A DNA stretch of 9,989 nucleotides from Clostridia bacterium. GTDB taxonomy: Bacteria; Bacillota; Clostridia; HGM11514. Below are positions 1 to 7,160 of this stretch, one piece after another. Numbering within the stretch: the stretch's first letter is position 1; every line of letters starts with the position of its first letter. The notes beneath the pieces are model-generated. The model did not search any database. It saw only the letters and a list, made by a program, of their open reading frames with translations, and was not told where the DNA came from. The DNA lies in assembly GCA_900757255.1 (NCBI GenBank), contig CAAENE010000439.1, forward strand, positions 1 to 9,989. The letters are read 5' to 3'. A program made the position numbers and the translations under genes.

Positions 1-1398
1 CAAGCCGTCGTCTTCATATCCCCAATATGCTCCGTCGATCCAGAGTGTATTTTCCCCTGCGTTTTTTTGTCTGCTAAATAATTCAATGGCTTCCATAACG
101 GTTATTCCGGTTTGTGAGGTGTCAGTCCATTCATATTGTTTCATATTTATTTTAAAGGAAGTCAGTTTTCCATTTTTCACAGTTGCCTCTGCAAAATGCT
201 GTAAAAGTTGGGTTCCGTCAGCATTGTTGATATTGGTCGTTACCAAAAATCCGTTTTGCAGGCGGTCAAACTGGAATGTTTGGCTTTCTGATGCGTTTTT
301 TTCCAGATCGTTCATCATTTTAAAATCTGGCACATTCAGTCCAATCGATTGATAAATACCTTCTATCAGACGATAAAGCTGTACGGCGCATTCGGTATTA
401 TTGGCGCCTGAAGCTGTTAGCTTCAAGCCTCTTTTTTCGTCTGTGGCGGTGTATTCTAATACACCGTTTTTATTTACCTTTAAGGTTGAATAGGTATCAA
501 CAAAAACAATAGCGCCATTTTTATCCCTGTATTTTTGAATGGTATTTGTATTATATTCAAAGCATTTCGCAATACTATCCCGGATTTTATAAATGTCAAG
601 AATGTCCTCATCTTTCATCAAAAGAGGGTTGGACGCTTTTAATTCATAGCCACTGGGAATCTCAAGTCCGGTATAAACAAATGGCGATATTGTTACGTTT
701 TCATATGGGGACTGTTCATTATATTTCTGATCAAAGGAGAATGTGGTCTGCTGATTTTTATCCAGAGGCGCATACTGTTCAATCAGATTTTCCAGACCGC
801 CTTTATCAATTGACAGAAAGTAACGGTAAACCATACCTGACTGATAGTCCCTGACGGCAACGCTGACGTCTTTGGTAATATTATCGCCGGGCAGAAGAAT
901 AATTTCTCTTATTCTTTGCAGCTGGTCGTAAATCTGTGACGCGGGCACCTCATATAACTGGCCGATAATGCTGCCAGAGAGGCCTGCGTCATAATCTATC
1001 AGGATAGAGCGGGAACGCGACAGCCCTTTCCATTCTTCCTCTGTCAATGTAATATAAGTTGTATTGACAGACTGAAAAAATTGTTTAAGATAAGTCTCGC
1101 ATTGCATAAACAGTTCGGGGTACCGTTCATCCTGCATTTCATAGATTGCCCGATTGCCGCCGCCGCGGTTCACCACCAGCCGCATAGGCCGAAACATATT
1201 TTTATAGTCGCCCTGAACTGCATTTTTTTTATTTTTACCAAAAAAGGAAGTCAGTTTTCGCATGATTGGGTGATCTTCATTGATGAGTGAAAACTGATAC
1301 CCATGAATATTGTCTCTAAACCAGATTTGATAGGTTAGAAAAAAACAGTTTAAAATCAATAGAATTAAAATAATCGTTTTCAGCCGTCCGCGTTTCAT
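1..1398 (-). CDS. YycH-like WalK regulatory protein, C-terminus cut by window edge
   Basis: An open frame of 466 codons runs from an ATG at 1398 down to base 1 with no stop, so the 3' end lies outside the window. The start is preceded by GAGGTG at 1403-1408. The protein has a short basic N-terminus (MKRGRLK), one hydrophobic segment at about residues 8-25, then a long hydrophilic part. This is the topology of a membrane-anchored extracytoplasmic protein. The region around residues 297-314 (VDTYSTLKVNKNGVLEYT) reads like the central part of YycH proteins. In Bacillus and relatives, YycH binds the sensor kinase WalK (VicK) at the membrane and modulates its activity in cell-wall homeostasis. The position directly downstream of walK on the same strand supports this. 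B. subtilis YycH is about 455 residues, so this version is somewhat longer; the last visible part (LWIDGAYWGYEDDGL) could instead be a YycI-like ending. The call rests on context and recalled family resemblance. Confidence 0.72.
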   Translation of the reverse strand, partial: MKRGRLKTIILILLILNCFFLTYQIWFRDNIHGYQFSLINEDHPIMRKLTSFFGKNKKNAVQGDYKNMFRPMRLVVNRGGGNRAIYEMQDERYPELFMQCETYLKQFFQSVNTTYITLTEEEWKGLSRSRSILIDYDAGLSGSIIGQLYEVPASQIYDQLQRIREIILLPGDNITKDVSVAVRDYQSGMVYRYFLSIDKGGLENLIEQYAPLDKNQQTTFSFDQKYNEQSPYENVTISPFVYTGLEIPSGYELKASNPLLMKDEDILDIYKIRDSIAKCFEYNTNTIQKYRDKNGAIVFVDTYSTLKVNKNGVLEYTATDEKRGLKLTASGANNTECAVQLYRLIEGIYQSIGLNVPDFKMMNDLEKNASESQTFQFDRLQNGFLVTTNINNADGTQLLQHFAEATVKNGKLTSFKINMKQYEWTDTSQTGITVMEAIELFSRQKNAGENTLWIDGAYWGYEDDGL

Positions 1399-1502
1399 AA
1401 AGCACCTCATTTTACAGCCCCGGTTTGCGATTTTAATACCCCTGCTATTTCCGGAACACGTATCCGTTCTGTTTTACTGAAATCAATTTAAATCGGAGCA
1501 AT

Positions 1503-1664
1503 GCGCAGCGAAGCTTGCAAGGAGCAGAGCTTGCGGCAGATTGCAGCCTGCGCTAACTCTGCGTTAGCTCCTCAGGGTTTCAGCGGGGGATTATGCCCCC
1601 CGCTGAAAGTCTGAAATGTTCCCCGCCTTCTCGCGAGGCGGGGGAGGGTCTGACCCCTTGGTCA
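1503..1664. repeat. GC-rich array of inverted repeats between walK and the yycH-like gene
   Basis: Several hairpins are packed in tandem in an otherwise AT-rich spacer. GCGCAG at 1503-1508 can pair with CTGCGC at 1548-1553, enclosing a direct repeat AGCTTGC (1512-1518 and 1528-1534). GCTAAC/GTTAGC pair at 1552-1557 and 1563-1568. A perfect 12-bp stem is formed by 1578-1589 and 1597-1608 with a 7-nt loop. An 8-bp stem CCCCGCCT/AGGCGGGG is formed by 1621-1628 and 1636-1643. TGACC/GGTCA pair at 1651-1655 and 1660-1664. None is followed by a U-tract on either strand, so they do not look like intrinsic terminators. The layout and sharp base-composition shift resemble dispersed intergenic palindromic elements (REP/BIME or MITE-like). 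That identity is inference, since only one copy is visible here. Confidence 0.6.
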
Positions 1665-1678
1665 CATCTGCGCATAGG

Positions 1679-3436
1679 TTATAAGCCGGCAGCAGGCAGA
1701 CGAATAATGACAATGGTACCCTCGCCCAGGCGGCTTTCGATGGTGATATTGCCGCCGTGTTTATCGACGATTTCTTTTGCAATAGCAAGTCCCAAACCGG
1801 TTCCGCCCGATTCGCGCGACCGCGCTTTGTCCACCCGGTAAAAACGTTCAAACAGGCGGGGCAAGTCTTTTTCTGGGATACCGATTCCATTATCCTGTAC
1901 CTTAATATAAATTTCATTTCGTATTACTCCGGAGGATACCGTAATACTTCCGCCCTCGGGAGTATATTTGATTGCATTGCTGACAACATTGATAAGAACC
2001 TGCTCAATTTTATCCTTATCTCCGTAAATCAATGGCAGGTCGGTTGAGAGAATGGACTGAAGCTCCTGATTTCTGTGCTGTGCCTCTATTCGAAGCTTCA
2101 CGACAACCTCTTCAATCAGTGCTGATACATCAAATTCTGTTTTATCCCATGCTACCTTGCTGTAATCCATGCCGGACAGCAGCAGAAGGTCTTTTACAAT
2201 GCGGGTCATCCGGTCAGTTTCATTGTTGATTACTTTTAGGAAGGACAGCGTCATATCGCGGTCCTGTGCACCGGACTCTATAATTGTTTCGGAATAGGAT
2301 TTAACGGTTGTCAGCGGCGTTTTCAGTTCATGGGATACGTTGGCGACAAATTCCCTCCGGACATTGTCCAGCCGCTGCATTTCGGTCATATCCTGCAGAA
2401 CGACAATAACGCCCGCCTTTTCCGATTCGGTCATGAAAGGGGCGAAATAGGCGGCAAGGTGAAGGGCATTAAAGTCAATCCGTTTTTCCACTGCTTTCAT
2501 TGTATCAAAATATAAAAACTCCCCAAGCTTGATGTCAACATTTAAATCTGCAAAGAACTGGTCGAATTCGATTGCTTCTACATTGGCAATCCCCAGCAGG
2601 TTTTCGGCCGCCGGATTGATATGGATAACCTTTCCCTCAAGATTAAAGGCGATTACGCCGTCGGTCATGCCCTTCAAAATGGTTTCGATTTTATTTTTTT
2701 CGCCGGCCATTTCCTCCAATGTATTGCGCAGTGTTTTAGCCATGAAATTAAAGGTATTATTCAATTTTCCGATTTCGTCCCGTTCTTCCACATCAGTTAG
2801 GTTATCAAACTCTCCCTGTGCCAGACGCTGCGCTTTTGCAGTCAGATCGGTAATGGGGCTTGTAATGGTTTTGGACATGAAAAATCCAAAAATCAGGGAA
2901 AACAGAACGCCAATCAGCAGGGCGTTGATAATAATATCAAATAGATTTTTACTGATTTCGCTGATTTCTTCCTTGGTGTCCCGGATATAGAGAATATACT
3001 GCACTGCGCCGTTGTCCATAACAGGATATGCATAGTCCATGTATTTTGAGTCCTTGTTGACGCTGTTGCCGGTCTCCCCGTTCATTGCGGTAATAATGTT
3101 TTGGCTCAGTTCAAAAGAAACGTAACCGTCCGATGAGCCGGCCTGCAGTTCTCCGTTTTTATTCAGAACATAATAGTTGCGGTAACTGTCCACACCCAGC
3201 CGGCCTGAAAAAATTTTAGTATTATCTATCAGGCTCTGAACAGGATTTTCCGTTTTGAGAGAGTCCGATAACAAATCGGTAAAATCTTCGGTGAATGATT
3301 GGTTCATTTGATTAATGAAATCGTCCAGGAAATATTCGGTAACCGAATTAATTAGAAAGGTTCCGGCGATAATTACGACAGCCAGAACCAAAAGGAGAAA
3401 CATGGTAACTAATTTCCATTGGATGCTTTTAAACAT
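1679..3436 (-). CDS. walK: WalK/VicK-type sensor histidine kinase
   Basis: This 585-residue membrane kinase senses cell-wall status and phosphorylates a WalR/VicR-type OmpR-family regulator. TM1 is at about residues 9-30, followed by an extracytoplasmic sensor domain at about 31-165 (Cache/PAS-like size). TM2 is at about 168-188, then HAMP at about 189-242 and PAS at about 247-355. The HisKA domain carries the phospho-acceptor His369 in SHELKTPLTTVKSY. The ATPase domain has the N box NVVSNAIKYTP (483-493), the G1 box DNGIGI (515-520), the F-box FERFYRVDKARSR (529-541) and the G2 box GGTGLGL (544-550). All catalytic motifs are intact. The start has AGGAG at 3445-3449, eight bases upstream. The TM-sensor-TM-HAMP-PAS-HisKA-HATPase order, the H-box sequence and the downstream YycH-like gene favour WalK over PhoR, which shares the same general plan. 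Unusually, no response regulator precedes it; the upstream neighbour is a divergent citrate synthase gene. Confidence 0.88.
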   Translation of the reverse strand: MFKSIQWKLVTMFLLLVLAVVIIAGTFLINSVTEYFLDDFINQMNQSFTEDFTDLLSDSLKTENPVQSLIDNTKIFSGRLGVDSYRNYYVLNKNGELQAGSSDGYVSFELSQNIITAMNGETGNSVNKDSKYMDYAYPVMDNGAVQYILYIRDTKEEISEISKNLFDIIINALLIGVLFSLIFGFFMSKTITSPITDLTAKAQRLAQGEFDNLTDVEERDEIGKLNNTFNFMAKTLRNTLEEMAGEKNKIETILKGMTDGVIAFNLEGKVIHINPAAENLLGIANVEAIEFDQFFADLNVDIKLGEFLYFDTMKAVEKRIDFNALHLAAYFAPFMTESEKAGVIVVLQDMTEMQRLDNVRREFVANVSHELKTPLTTVKSYSETIIESGAQDRDMTLSFLKVINNETDRMTRIVKDLLLLSGMDYSKVAWDKTEFDVSALIEEVVVKLRIEAQHRNQELQSILSTDLPLIYGDKDKIEQVLINVVSNAIKYTPEGGSITVSSGVIRNEIYIKVQDNGIGIPEKDLPRLFERFYRVDKARSRESGGTGLGLAIAKEIVDKHGGNITIESRLGEGTIVIIRLPAAGL

Positions 3437-3478
3437 AACGATTGCTCCTATTGCGGGATGGTCTTTTGTTGGATCATT

Positions 3479-3628
3479 TCAGATTTTGCTGCAGTTCATA
3501 AAACCTGTGCATTGACGCGGTTTGTGGTCTGATGCATGACAGATTTTCTTTTTTTTCCTGCATTCAATGCCTTTAGCTGTTCCGTTAAAAAGCCAGACTG
3601 CAGTAAAAATAAATCGCTTTAAAATCAC
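3479..3628 (-). CDS. Possible 49-residue leader ORF upstream of walK (weak candidate)
   Basis: A GTG at 3628 opens a 49-codon frame ending in TGA at 3479-3481, inside the predicted walK leader. The translation starts with a short hydrophobic run (VILKRFIFTAVWLF) and continues with a basic stretch CRKKKK and four cysteines spaced through the second half. There is no recognisable ribosome binding site before the GTG, which would lie only about 10 nt from the predicted transcription start. I do not recognise the peptide as any family, including SCIFF or cyclic-lactone autoinducer precursors. A frame of this length can arise by chance, so it is recorded as a candidate only. Confidence 0.15.
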   Translation of the reverse strand: MILKRFIFTAVWLFNGTAKGIECRKKKKICHASDHKPRQCTGFMNCSKI

Positions 3629-3644
3629 AAAATAATCTAATTCT

Positions 3645-3673
3645 ATTGTATCTTACCGGTACTGAAAAGTCAA
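3645..3673 (-). promoter_or_regulatory. Predicted sigma-A promoter of walK
   Basis: On the minus strand TTGACT (3668-3673) and TACAAT (3645-3650) are separated by exactly 17 bases. This is a close match to the housekeeping consensus. Transcription would begin near 3638, giving a leader of about 200 nt before the walK ATG at 3436. Confidence 0.72.
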
Positions 3674-3767
3674 TTTATTTCTTGCTTTTTGGAAGCGGAA
3701 AGAAGTCGTGCTTGCAAATTAATTAAACTTTCATCAATAGAATTTTTGCATTTTATTTTGAAACTGC

Positions 3768-3796
3768 TTGCAAAAAGGAAGAAAATCTGATATAAT
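3768..3796 (+). promoter_or_regulatory. Predicted extended -10 promoter of citrate synthase gene
   Basis: TTGCAA (3768-3773) and a perfect TATAAT (3791-3796) are 17 bases apart, with TG at 3788-3789 forming an extended -10 (TGaTATAAT). The predicted start near 3803 leaves a leader of about 30 nt. AGGAGG at 3819-3824 sits eight bases before the ATG at 3833. Confidence 0.82.
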
Positions 3797-3832
3797 TACT
3801 TACTATATCTAAACAAAAAGGAGGGATTTCAG

Positions 3833-5209
3833 ATGGGCGAAAAAATAATTGATAAATTAATTGAATTTATTCGCGAAAATTACACAATCGAAAGTGACCT
3901 TTATGAGCATTTTAACGTAAAGCGCGGTCTTAGAAACAGCGACGGCACCGGCGTTCTTGTCGGTCTTACATCCATTGGTGAAGTCAGAGGGTATATTATT
4001 GATGAAAATGAGAAGGTGCCGGTCGATGGAAGGCTTTATTACCGGGGGATTAATGTTGAAGAAATCGTTAGGTCCTGTATCAGCCAAAACAGGTATGGTT
4101 TTGAGGAAACAGTCTTTTTAATCCTGTTTGGCGTCCTGCCAACGGAATCCCAGCTGAAGGACTTTACAGAACTGTTAGGAAGAATGCGTACCCTGCCTGA
4201 CGGTTTTACCGAGGATATGATTTTAAAGGCGCCCAGCCATAATATTATGAATAAGCTTGCGCGTTCTGTGCTGGCCTGCTATTCCTATGACAGCAATCCC
4301 GACGACCTTTCCATTGAAAATGTGCTCAGGCAGTCGATTAAGCTGATTGCGCGGTTCCCTACAATGATTGCGTATGCCTATCAGGCAAAAAGCCATTACT
4401 ACGACAAAAATTCGTTATTTATCCATAAACCTCAGTCTAATTTGTCCACAGCTGAGAATTTTCTGTACCTGACTCGTGCGGACAATAAGTACTCCCAGCT
4501 GGAAGCGCAGCTGCTTGATATGGCGCTTATCCTTCATGCGGAACATGGCGGCGGCAACAACTCAGCATTTTCCACCCATGTGGTGTCTTCTACCGGAACC
4601 GATACCTATTCCGCTATTTCCGCAGCTGTCGGTTCGCTGAAAGGACCTAAGCACGGCGGCGCCAACGCCAAAGTGATGGGTATGATGGACGATATTATGC
4701 TCCATGTGAAAAACTGGGAGGATGAAGGCGAAGTTGCAGATTACCTCACTAAAATTATGAAGGGCGAAGCCTATGACGGCGCCGGTCTGATTTATGGTAT
4801 GGGTCATGCTGTTTATACGGTTTCTGATCCAAGGGCAATTTTGCTGAAAGAGCGTGCTGAACTTTTGGCAGAAGAAAAGGGAATGCTGGATGAGTTTAAT
4901 TTGTACCGGCTGATTGAACGTATTTCACCGGAAGTATTTGAAAAATGTAAGGGCGGCAAGGTCATCAGTGCAAATGTTGATTTTTATTCCGGCTTTGTTT
5001 ATAAAATGCTGAATATTCCGCCGGAACTGTATACCCCGATTTTTGCCATGTCCAGGATTGTAGGCTGGTGCGCACACCGTATTGAAGAAATTTATGCAAA
5101 CGGCAGGATTATCCGGCCGGCATACAAGAGTATCTGTATGCGACGCAAGTATGCCCCGCTGGACGAGAGAAAGCCGATTAAATCCATTAAGGATATCCAG
5201 ACGCCGTAA
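3833..5209 (+). CDS. gltA: Citrate synthase (Si-type family)
   Basis: The enzyme condenses acetyl-CoA with oxaloacetate to citrate, the entry step of the oxidative TCA arm. In anaerobic clostridia this often serves 2-oxoglutarate and glutamate synthesis. The 458-residue protein carries the family signatures: LHAEHGGGNNSAF (234-246), GPKHGGANAK with His274, GMGHAVYTVSDPRA with His325 and Arg334, and the catalytic aspartate in ANVDFYSGFVY (Asp383). Arginines in MSRIVGWCAHRIEE (Arg408, Arg416) would bind substrate carboxylates. The catalytic His-His-Asp set is complete. It is slightly longer than the common length of about 430 residues because of an N-terminal extension of about 40 residues before the conserved domain. 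The start is fixed by AGGAGG at 3819-3824 and a strong promoter. A 2-methylcitrate synthase role cannot be excluded by motif alone, but no propionate-cycle genes are nearby, nor are aconitase or isocitrate dehydrogenase genes. Confidence 0.93.
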   Translation: MGEKIIDKLIEFIRENYTIESDLYEHFNVKRGLRNSDGTGVLVGLTSIGEVRGYIIDENEKVPVDGRLYYRGINVEEIVRSCISQNRYGFEETVFLILFGVLPTESQLKDFTELLGRMRTLPDGFTEDMILKAPSHNIMNKLARSVLACYSYDSNPDDLSIENVLRQSIKLIARFPTMIAYAYQAKSHYYDKNSLFIHKPQSNLSTAENFLYLTRADNKYSQLEAQLLDMALILHAEHGGGNNSAFSTHVVSSTGTDTYSAISAAVGSLKGPKHGGANAKVMGMMDDIMLHVKNWEDEGEVADYLTKIMKGEAYDGAGLIYGMGHAVYTVSDPRAILLKERAELLAEEKGMLDEFNLYRLIERISPEVFEKCKGGKVISANVDFYSGFVYKMLNIPPELYTPIFAMSRIVGWCAHRIEEIYANGRIIRPAYKSICMRRKYAPLDERKPIKSIKDIQTP

Positions 5210-5252
5210 AAGCGGATATCTAAGGCATTTAGCGAATGATAAAGACCCGGTG

Positions 5253-5258
5253 AGGAGG
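5253..5258 (+). promoter_or_regulatory. Ribosome binding site deciding the dedA-family start
   Basis: A perfect AGGAGG lies six bases before the ATG at 5265. It fixes the start well inside the longer open frame that begins at 5082 within the citrate synthase gene. Confidence 0.85.
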
Positions 5259-5264
5259 GGCCTG

Positions 5265-5768
5265 ATGAGTGTTGCGGACGTTTTACACCATTTTCAGACA
5301 TATGGACTTATTTATCTGTTTGTCATCGTATTTTTAGAATATCTAAACCTTCCTGGACTTCCGGCCGGTATTATTATGCCGGCAGCCGGCGTCTTGATTG
5401 CGCAGAGCCAGCTTAATTTTCTGGTTGCGCTTATTGTTTCCGTCATTGCCGGAATTTTAGGCAGTATATGCCTGTACGCTTTAGGATACTTTGGCGGTTA
5501 CCCGATTGTGAACAAGCTCTGCGGTAAGTTCCATAAACTTAGAAAATCAGTTGAAGCGACCACAAAATGGATTGATAAATACGGGAATAAGGGAATAGTG
5601 ATTTCGCGCATAATACCGGTTGCCAGAACATTAATTTCGTTAATTGCGGGGGTGTTTCAAATTCCGTTGAGTCGGTTTTTGCTATATTCGACAGTTGGCA
5701 TCACCATCTGGAATTTTGTTTTTATTTTTGCGGGATATCTGCTGAGTGATGTTTTTCTGAAGATGTAA
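5265..5768 (+). CDS. DedA/VTT-family integral membrane protein
   Basis: This is a 167-residue, strongly hydrophobic protein of the DedA (SNARE-associated/VTT) family. The N-terminal signature FLEYLNLPGLPAGIIMPAAG (residues 23-42) contains the conserved acidic residue (Glu25) and the Pro/Gly-rich re-entrant segment. The second signature, YGNKGIVISRIIPVARTL (106-123), carries the family's R-x-x-P-x-x-R pattern (Arg115, Pro118, Arg121). Hydrophobic stretches lie around 13-25, 35-75 and 124-163. DedA proteins act in the cytoplasmic membrane. Several are linked to recycling undecaprenyl phosphate across the membrane (UptA in B. subtilis), others to membrane potential or antimicrobial resistance; which applies here cannot be told. 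It is shorter than many relatives (about 200 residues), but both signatures are present. It follows citrate synthase by 55 bp on the same strand with no terminator between, so they are probably cotranscribed. Confidence 0.88.
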   Translation: MSVADVLHHFQTYGLIYLFVIVFLEYLNLPGLPAGIIMPAAGVLIAQSQLNFLVALIVSVIAGILGSICLYALGYFGGYPIVNKLCGKFHKLRKSVEATTKWIDKYGNKGIVISRIIPVARTLISLIAGVFQIPLSRFLLYSTVGITIWNFVFIFAGYLLSDVFLKM

Positions 5769-5777
5769 TAAATTTCC

Positions 5778-5807
5778 AAAAGCGCCTTCTGTTGGAAGGC
5801 GCTTTTT
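5778..5807 (+). terminator. Intrinsic terminator after the citrate synthase-dedA unit
   Basis: AGCGCCTTC (5781-5789) pairs perfectly with GAAGGCGCT (5795-5803) across a 5-nt loop. The stem is extended by A-T pairs and followed by a T run at 5803-5807. It begins 10 bases after the dedA-family stop. Confidence 0.9.
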
Positions 5808-5842
5808 GTATCTTGATAAATAATAAGGTGAAATGCATGCAA

Positions 5843-5882
5843 TAAAAAGCCTATAGACGGCCTAATGCTGTCTATAGGCTTT
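5843..5882 (-). terminator. Intrinsic terminator of the hdeD-like-tgt-carboxypeptidase operon
   Basis: A 13-bp perfect stem is formed by 5870-5882 and 5846-5858, with core GTCTATAGGC/GCCTATAGAC and an 11-nt loop. Read on the minus strand it is followed by a T-rich tail down to 5843. It lies 9 bases beyond the carboxypeptidase stop. Its plus-strand side has a shorter T run, so weak bidirectional function is possible. Confidence 0.88.
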
Positions 5883-5891
5883 ATTACTGAA

Positions 5892-7160
5892 TTATCTGCG
5901 CTGCCTGTGTTTCTTCTTCCGGCTGCGCTTGACTGCACGATAAGTCCTGCCCGTAAGCAGTAATAAAAGAAACAAGCCAAGTAGAACCAATATGATATAC
6001 AGAATAATTTTAAAGATGAGCTTGATAATCCTGGAAGCTGACCAATTGGCTTTGGTACTGATTTCTACCAGCTTAACAGACCCTATCTTATCCGATACCG
6101 AAGGGAGATAAAATTCAATTTCACCTTCTATTTTGTCCCCCTCCTGGATGGTATCGCTTAATGTATATTTCATTTGCACGTCTTTGGTTGTCAGACTTTT
6201 GGGCAGGATAAAGGAAAAATCGGATTCCGGTCCCACCTCGGTATAAGCAACAATGTCTTTTTTTCGCATAATGGATATGGTTTTCTTTGCAATCTCATCT
6301 TTGGTTAAGGTAGCGCGCGAAAAGTTGTTATATCCATATTCAATCAGCTTTTTCGTATCCCGGTACATCTGGTTAAAATCATTGCATTTCATCATGACGG
6401 CAATCAGCCGCATACCGTCCTTTTCAGCAACGGTAACCAATGTATTTTTCGCTTCGGTTGTTGTGCCTGCCTTTCCGCCGATAACGCCCAGGTCTTGATA
6501 TGTACTCAGCTGCATCATGCGGTGCTGGTTGGAGAATTTTCGCTGTTCTTCCTGCTTATTAGTCGCGTTCATAGTATAGTCTTTGGTCGTGAAAATCTTT
6601 TCAAAGGTCGGGTCTTTCAGCGCTTCCATGGTGATTTTTGCCATATCGTATGCGGTCGTATAATGATTTTCGTCATGCAGGCCGTTGGCGTTTACAAAAT
6701 TGGTATTAACAGCTCCCATCTCCAGGGCGGTAGTTGTCATTTTTTTAGCGAAACTGTCTATTGTTCCGCCGATATATTCCGCCAAAACATTGGACGCGTC
6801 ATTCGCTGAAATCAGCATAGAGGCATATAGGGCCTGTTCGCAAGTGATTTGTTCCCCTTCTACCAGAGCTATGTTGGAGGTGTCTTTGGGAACAACCTCA
6901 ATCGCGCTTTTGGTAACCGTGATATCATCCTTGAGCTGCCCCTCTTTTGAGGCAAGATAGGCAGTCATGATTTTGGTGATACTGGCCGGATATTCCCGTT
7001 TGTTCATATCCTTGTTATACAGAACCTGGCCGGAAACCGCGTCAATTAAAACAGCGGATTCAGCAGACAGATCAAGCTCATCCGGTGTATCGGCATACGC
7101 CGGGATGGCCTGTATCAAAAAGATCAAAATCAACAGTACTGCAAAACATTTTTTCATCAT
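5892..7160 (-). CDS. Serine-type D-Ala-D-Ala carboxypeptidase (peptidase S11, DacF-like)
   Basis: This penicillin-binding protein trims the terminal D-Ala from peptidoglycan stem peptides outside the membrane. The 422-residue product has a signal peptide with a likely cut after AYA (residue 23). It has all three active-site motifs of the family: SITK (Ser60-Lys63, nucleophile and general base), SAN (Ser118-Asn120) and KAGT (Lys230-Thr233, in GGKAGTT). After the catalytic domain comes a PBP5-type C-terminal beta domain (about 283-370). A membrane segment follows at about 379-403, then a very basic cytoplasmic tail (KRSRKKKHRQRR). A transmembrane anchor rather than an amphipathic helix resembles DacF-like proteins of Firmicutes. 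The ATG at 7158-7160 overlaps the tgt stop in an ATGA, implying translational coupling; a second ATG at 7155-7157 is an alternative start. The symbol is left blank because S11 paralogues are hard to tell apart. Confidence 0.92.
   Translation of the reverse strand: MMKKCFAVLLILIFLIQAIPAYADTPDELDLSAESAVLIDAVSGQVLYNKDMNKREYPASITKIMTAYLASKEGQLKDDITVTKSAIEVVPKDTSNIALVEGEQITCEQALYASMLISANDASNVLAEYIGGTIDSFAKKMTTTALEMGAVNTNFVNANGLHDENHYTTAYDMAKITMEALKDPTFEKIFTTKDYTMNATNKQEEQRKFSNQHRMMQLSTYQDLGVIGGKAGTTTEAKNTLVTVAEKDGMRLIAVMMKCNDFNQMYRDTKKLIEYGYNNFSRATLTKDEIAKKTISIMRKKDIVAYTEVGPESDFSFILPKSLTTKDVQMKYTLSDTIQEGDKIEGEIEFYLPSVSDKIGSVKLVEISTKANWSASRIIKLIFKIILYIILVLLGLFLLLLLTGRTYRAVKRSRKKKHRQRR

Larger units (their letters stand above)
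3437..3832. other. Divergent intergenic region between walK and citrate synthase
   Basis: These 396 bases hold no convincing long gene. They contain the minus-strand walK promoter (3645-3673) and its predicted leader of about 200 nt, and the plus-strand citrate synthase promoter (3768-3796). A 10-bp direct repeat TGCTTGCAAA occurs at 3709-3718 and 3765-3774, the second copy overlapping the -35 of the citrate synthase promoter. Inside the walK leader there is a weak candidate small ORF at 3479-3628 on the minus strand. No remnant of a response regulator was recognised. Confidence 0.7.

Noticed and set aside
86..1290. Plus-strand open frames at 86-352, 546-854 and 1081-1290
   Set aside because: They are antisense to the continuous 466-codon minus-strand frame, lack ribosome sites and show no family resemblance.
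1578..1643. Strong hairpins read as intrinsic terminators between walK and the yycH-like gene
   Set aside because: No T-run follows the stems on either strand, so termination by this mechanism is not supported.
1591..1917. Minus-strand open frame overlapping the 3' end of walK and the hairpin array
   Set aside because: It lies in a different frame from walK, runs through the repeat hairpins and its sequence looks non-biological.
3712..3743. Second promoter upstream of citrate synthase (TTGCAA at 3712, TAGAAT at 3738)
   Set aside because: The spacer is 20 bases, too long for a good sigma-A promoter, and a much better promoter lies downstream.
5082..5264. Longer start for the DedA-family gene inside the citrate synthase gene
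   Set aside because: The extra 61 residues are a shadow of citrate synthase; the ATG at 5265 has a perfect AGGAGG and yields the normal family N-terminus.
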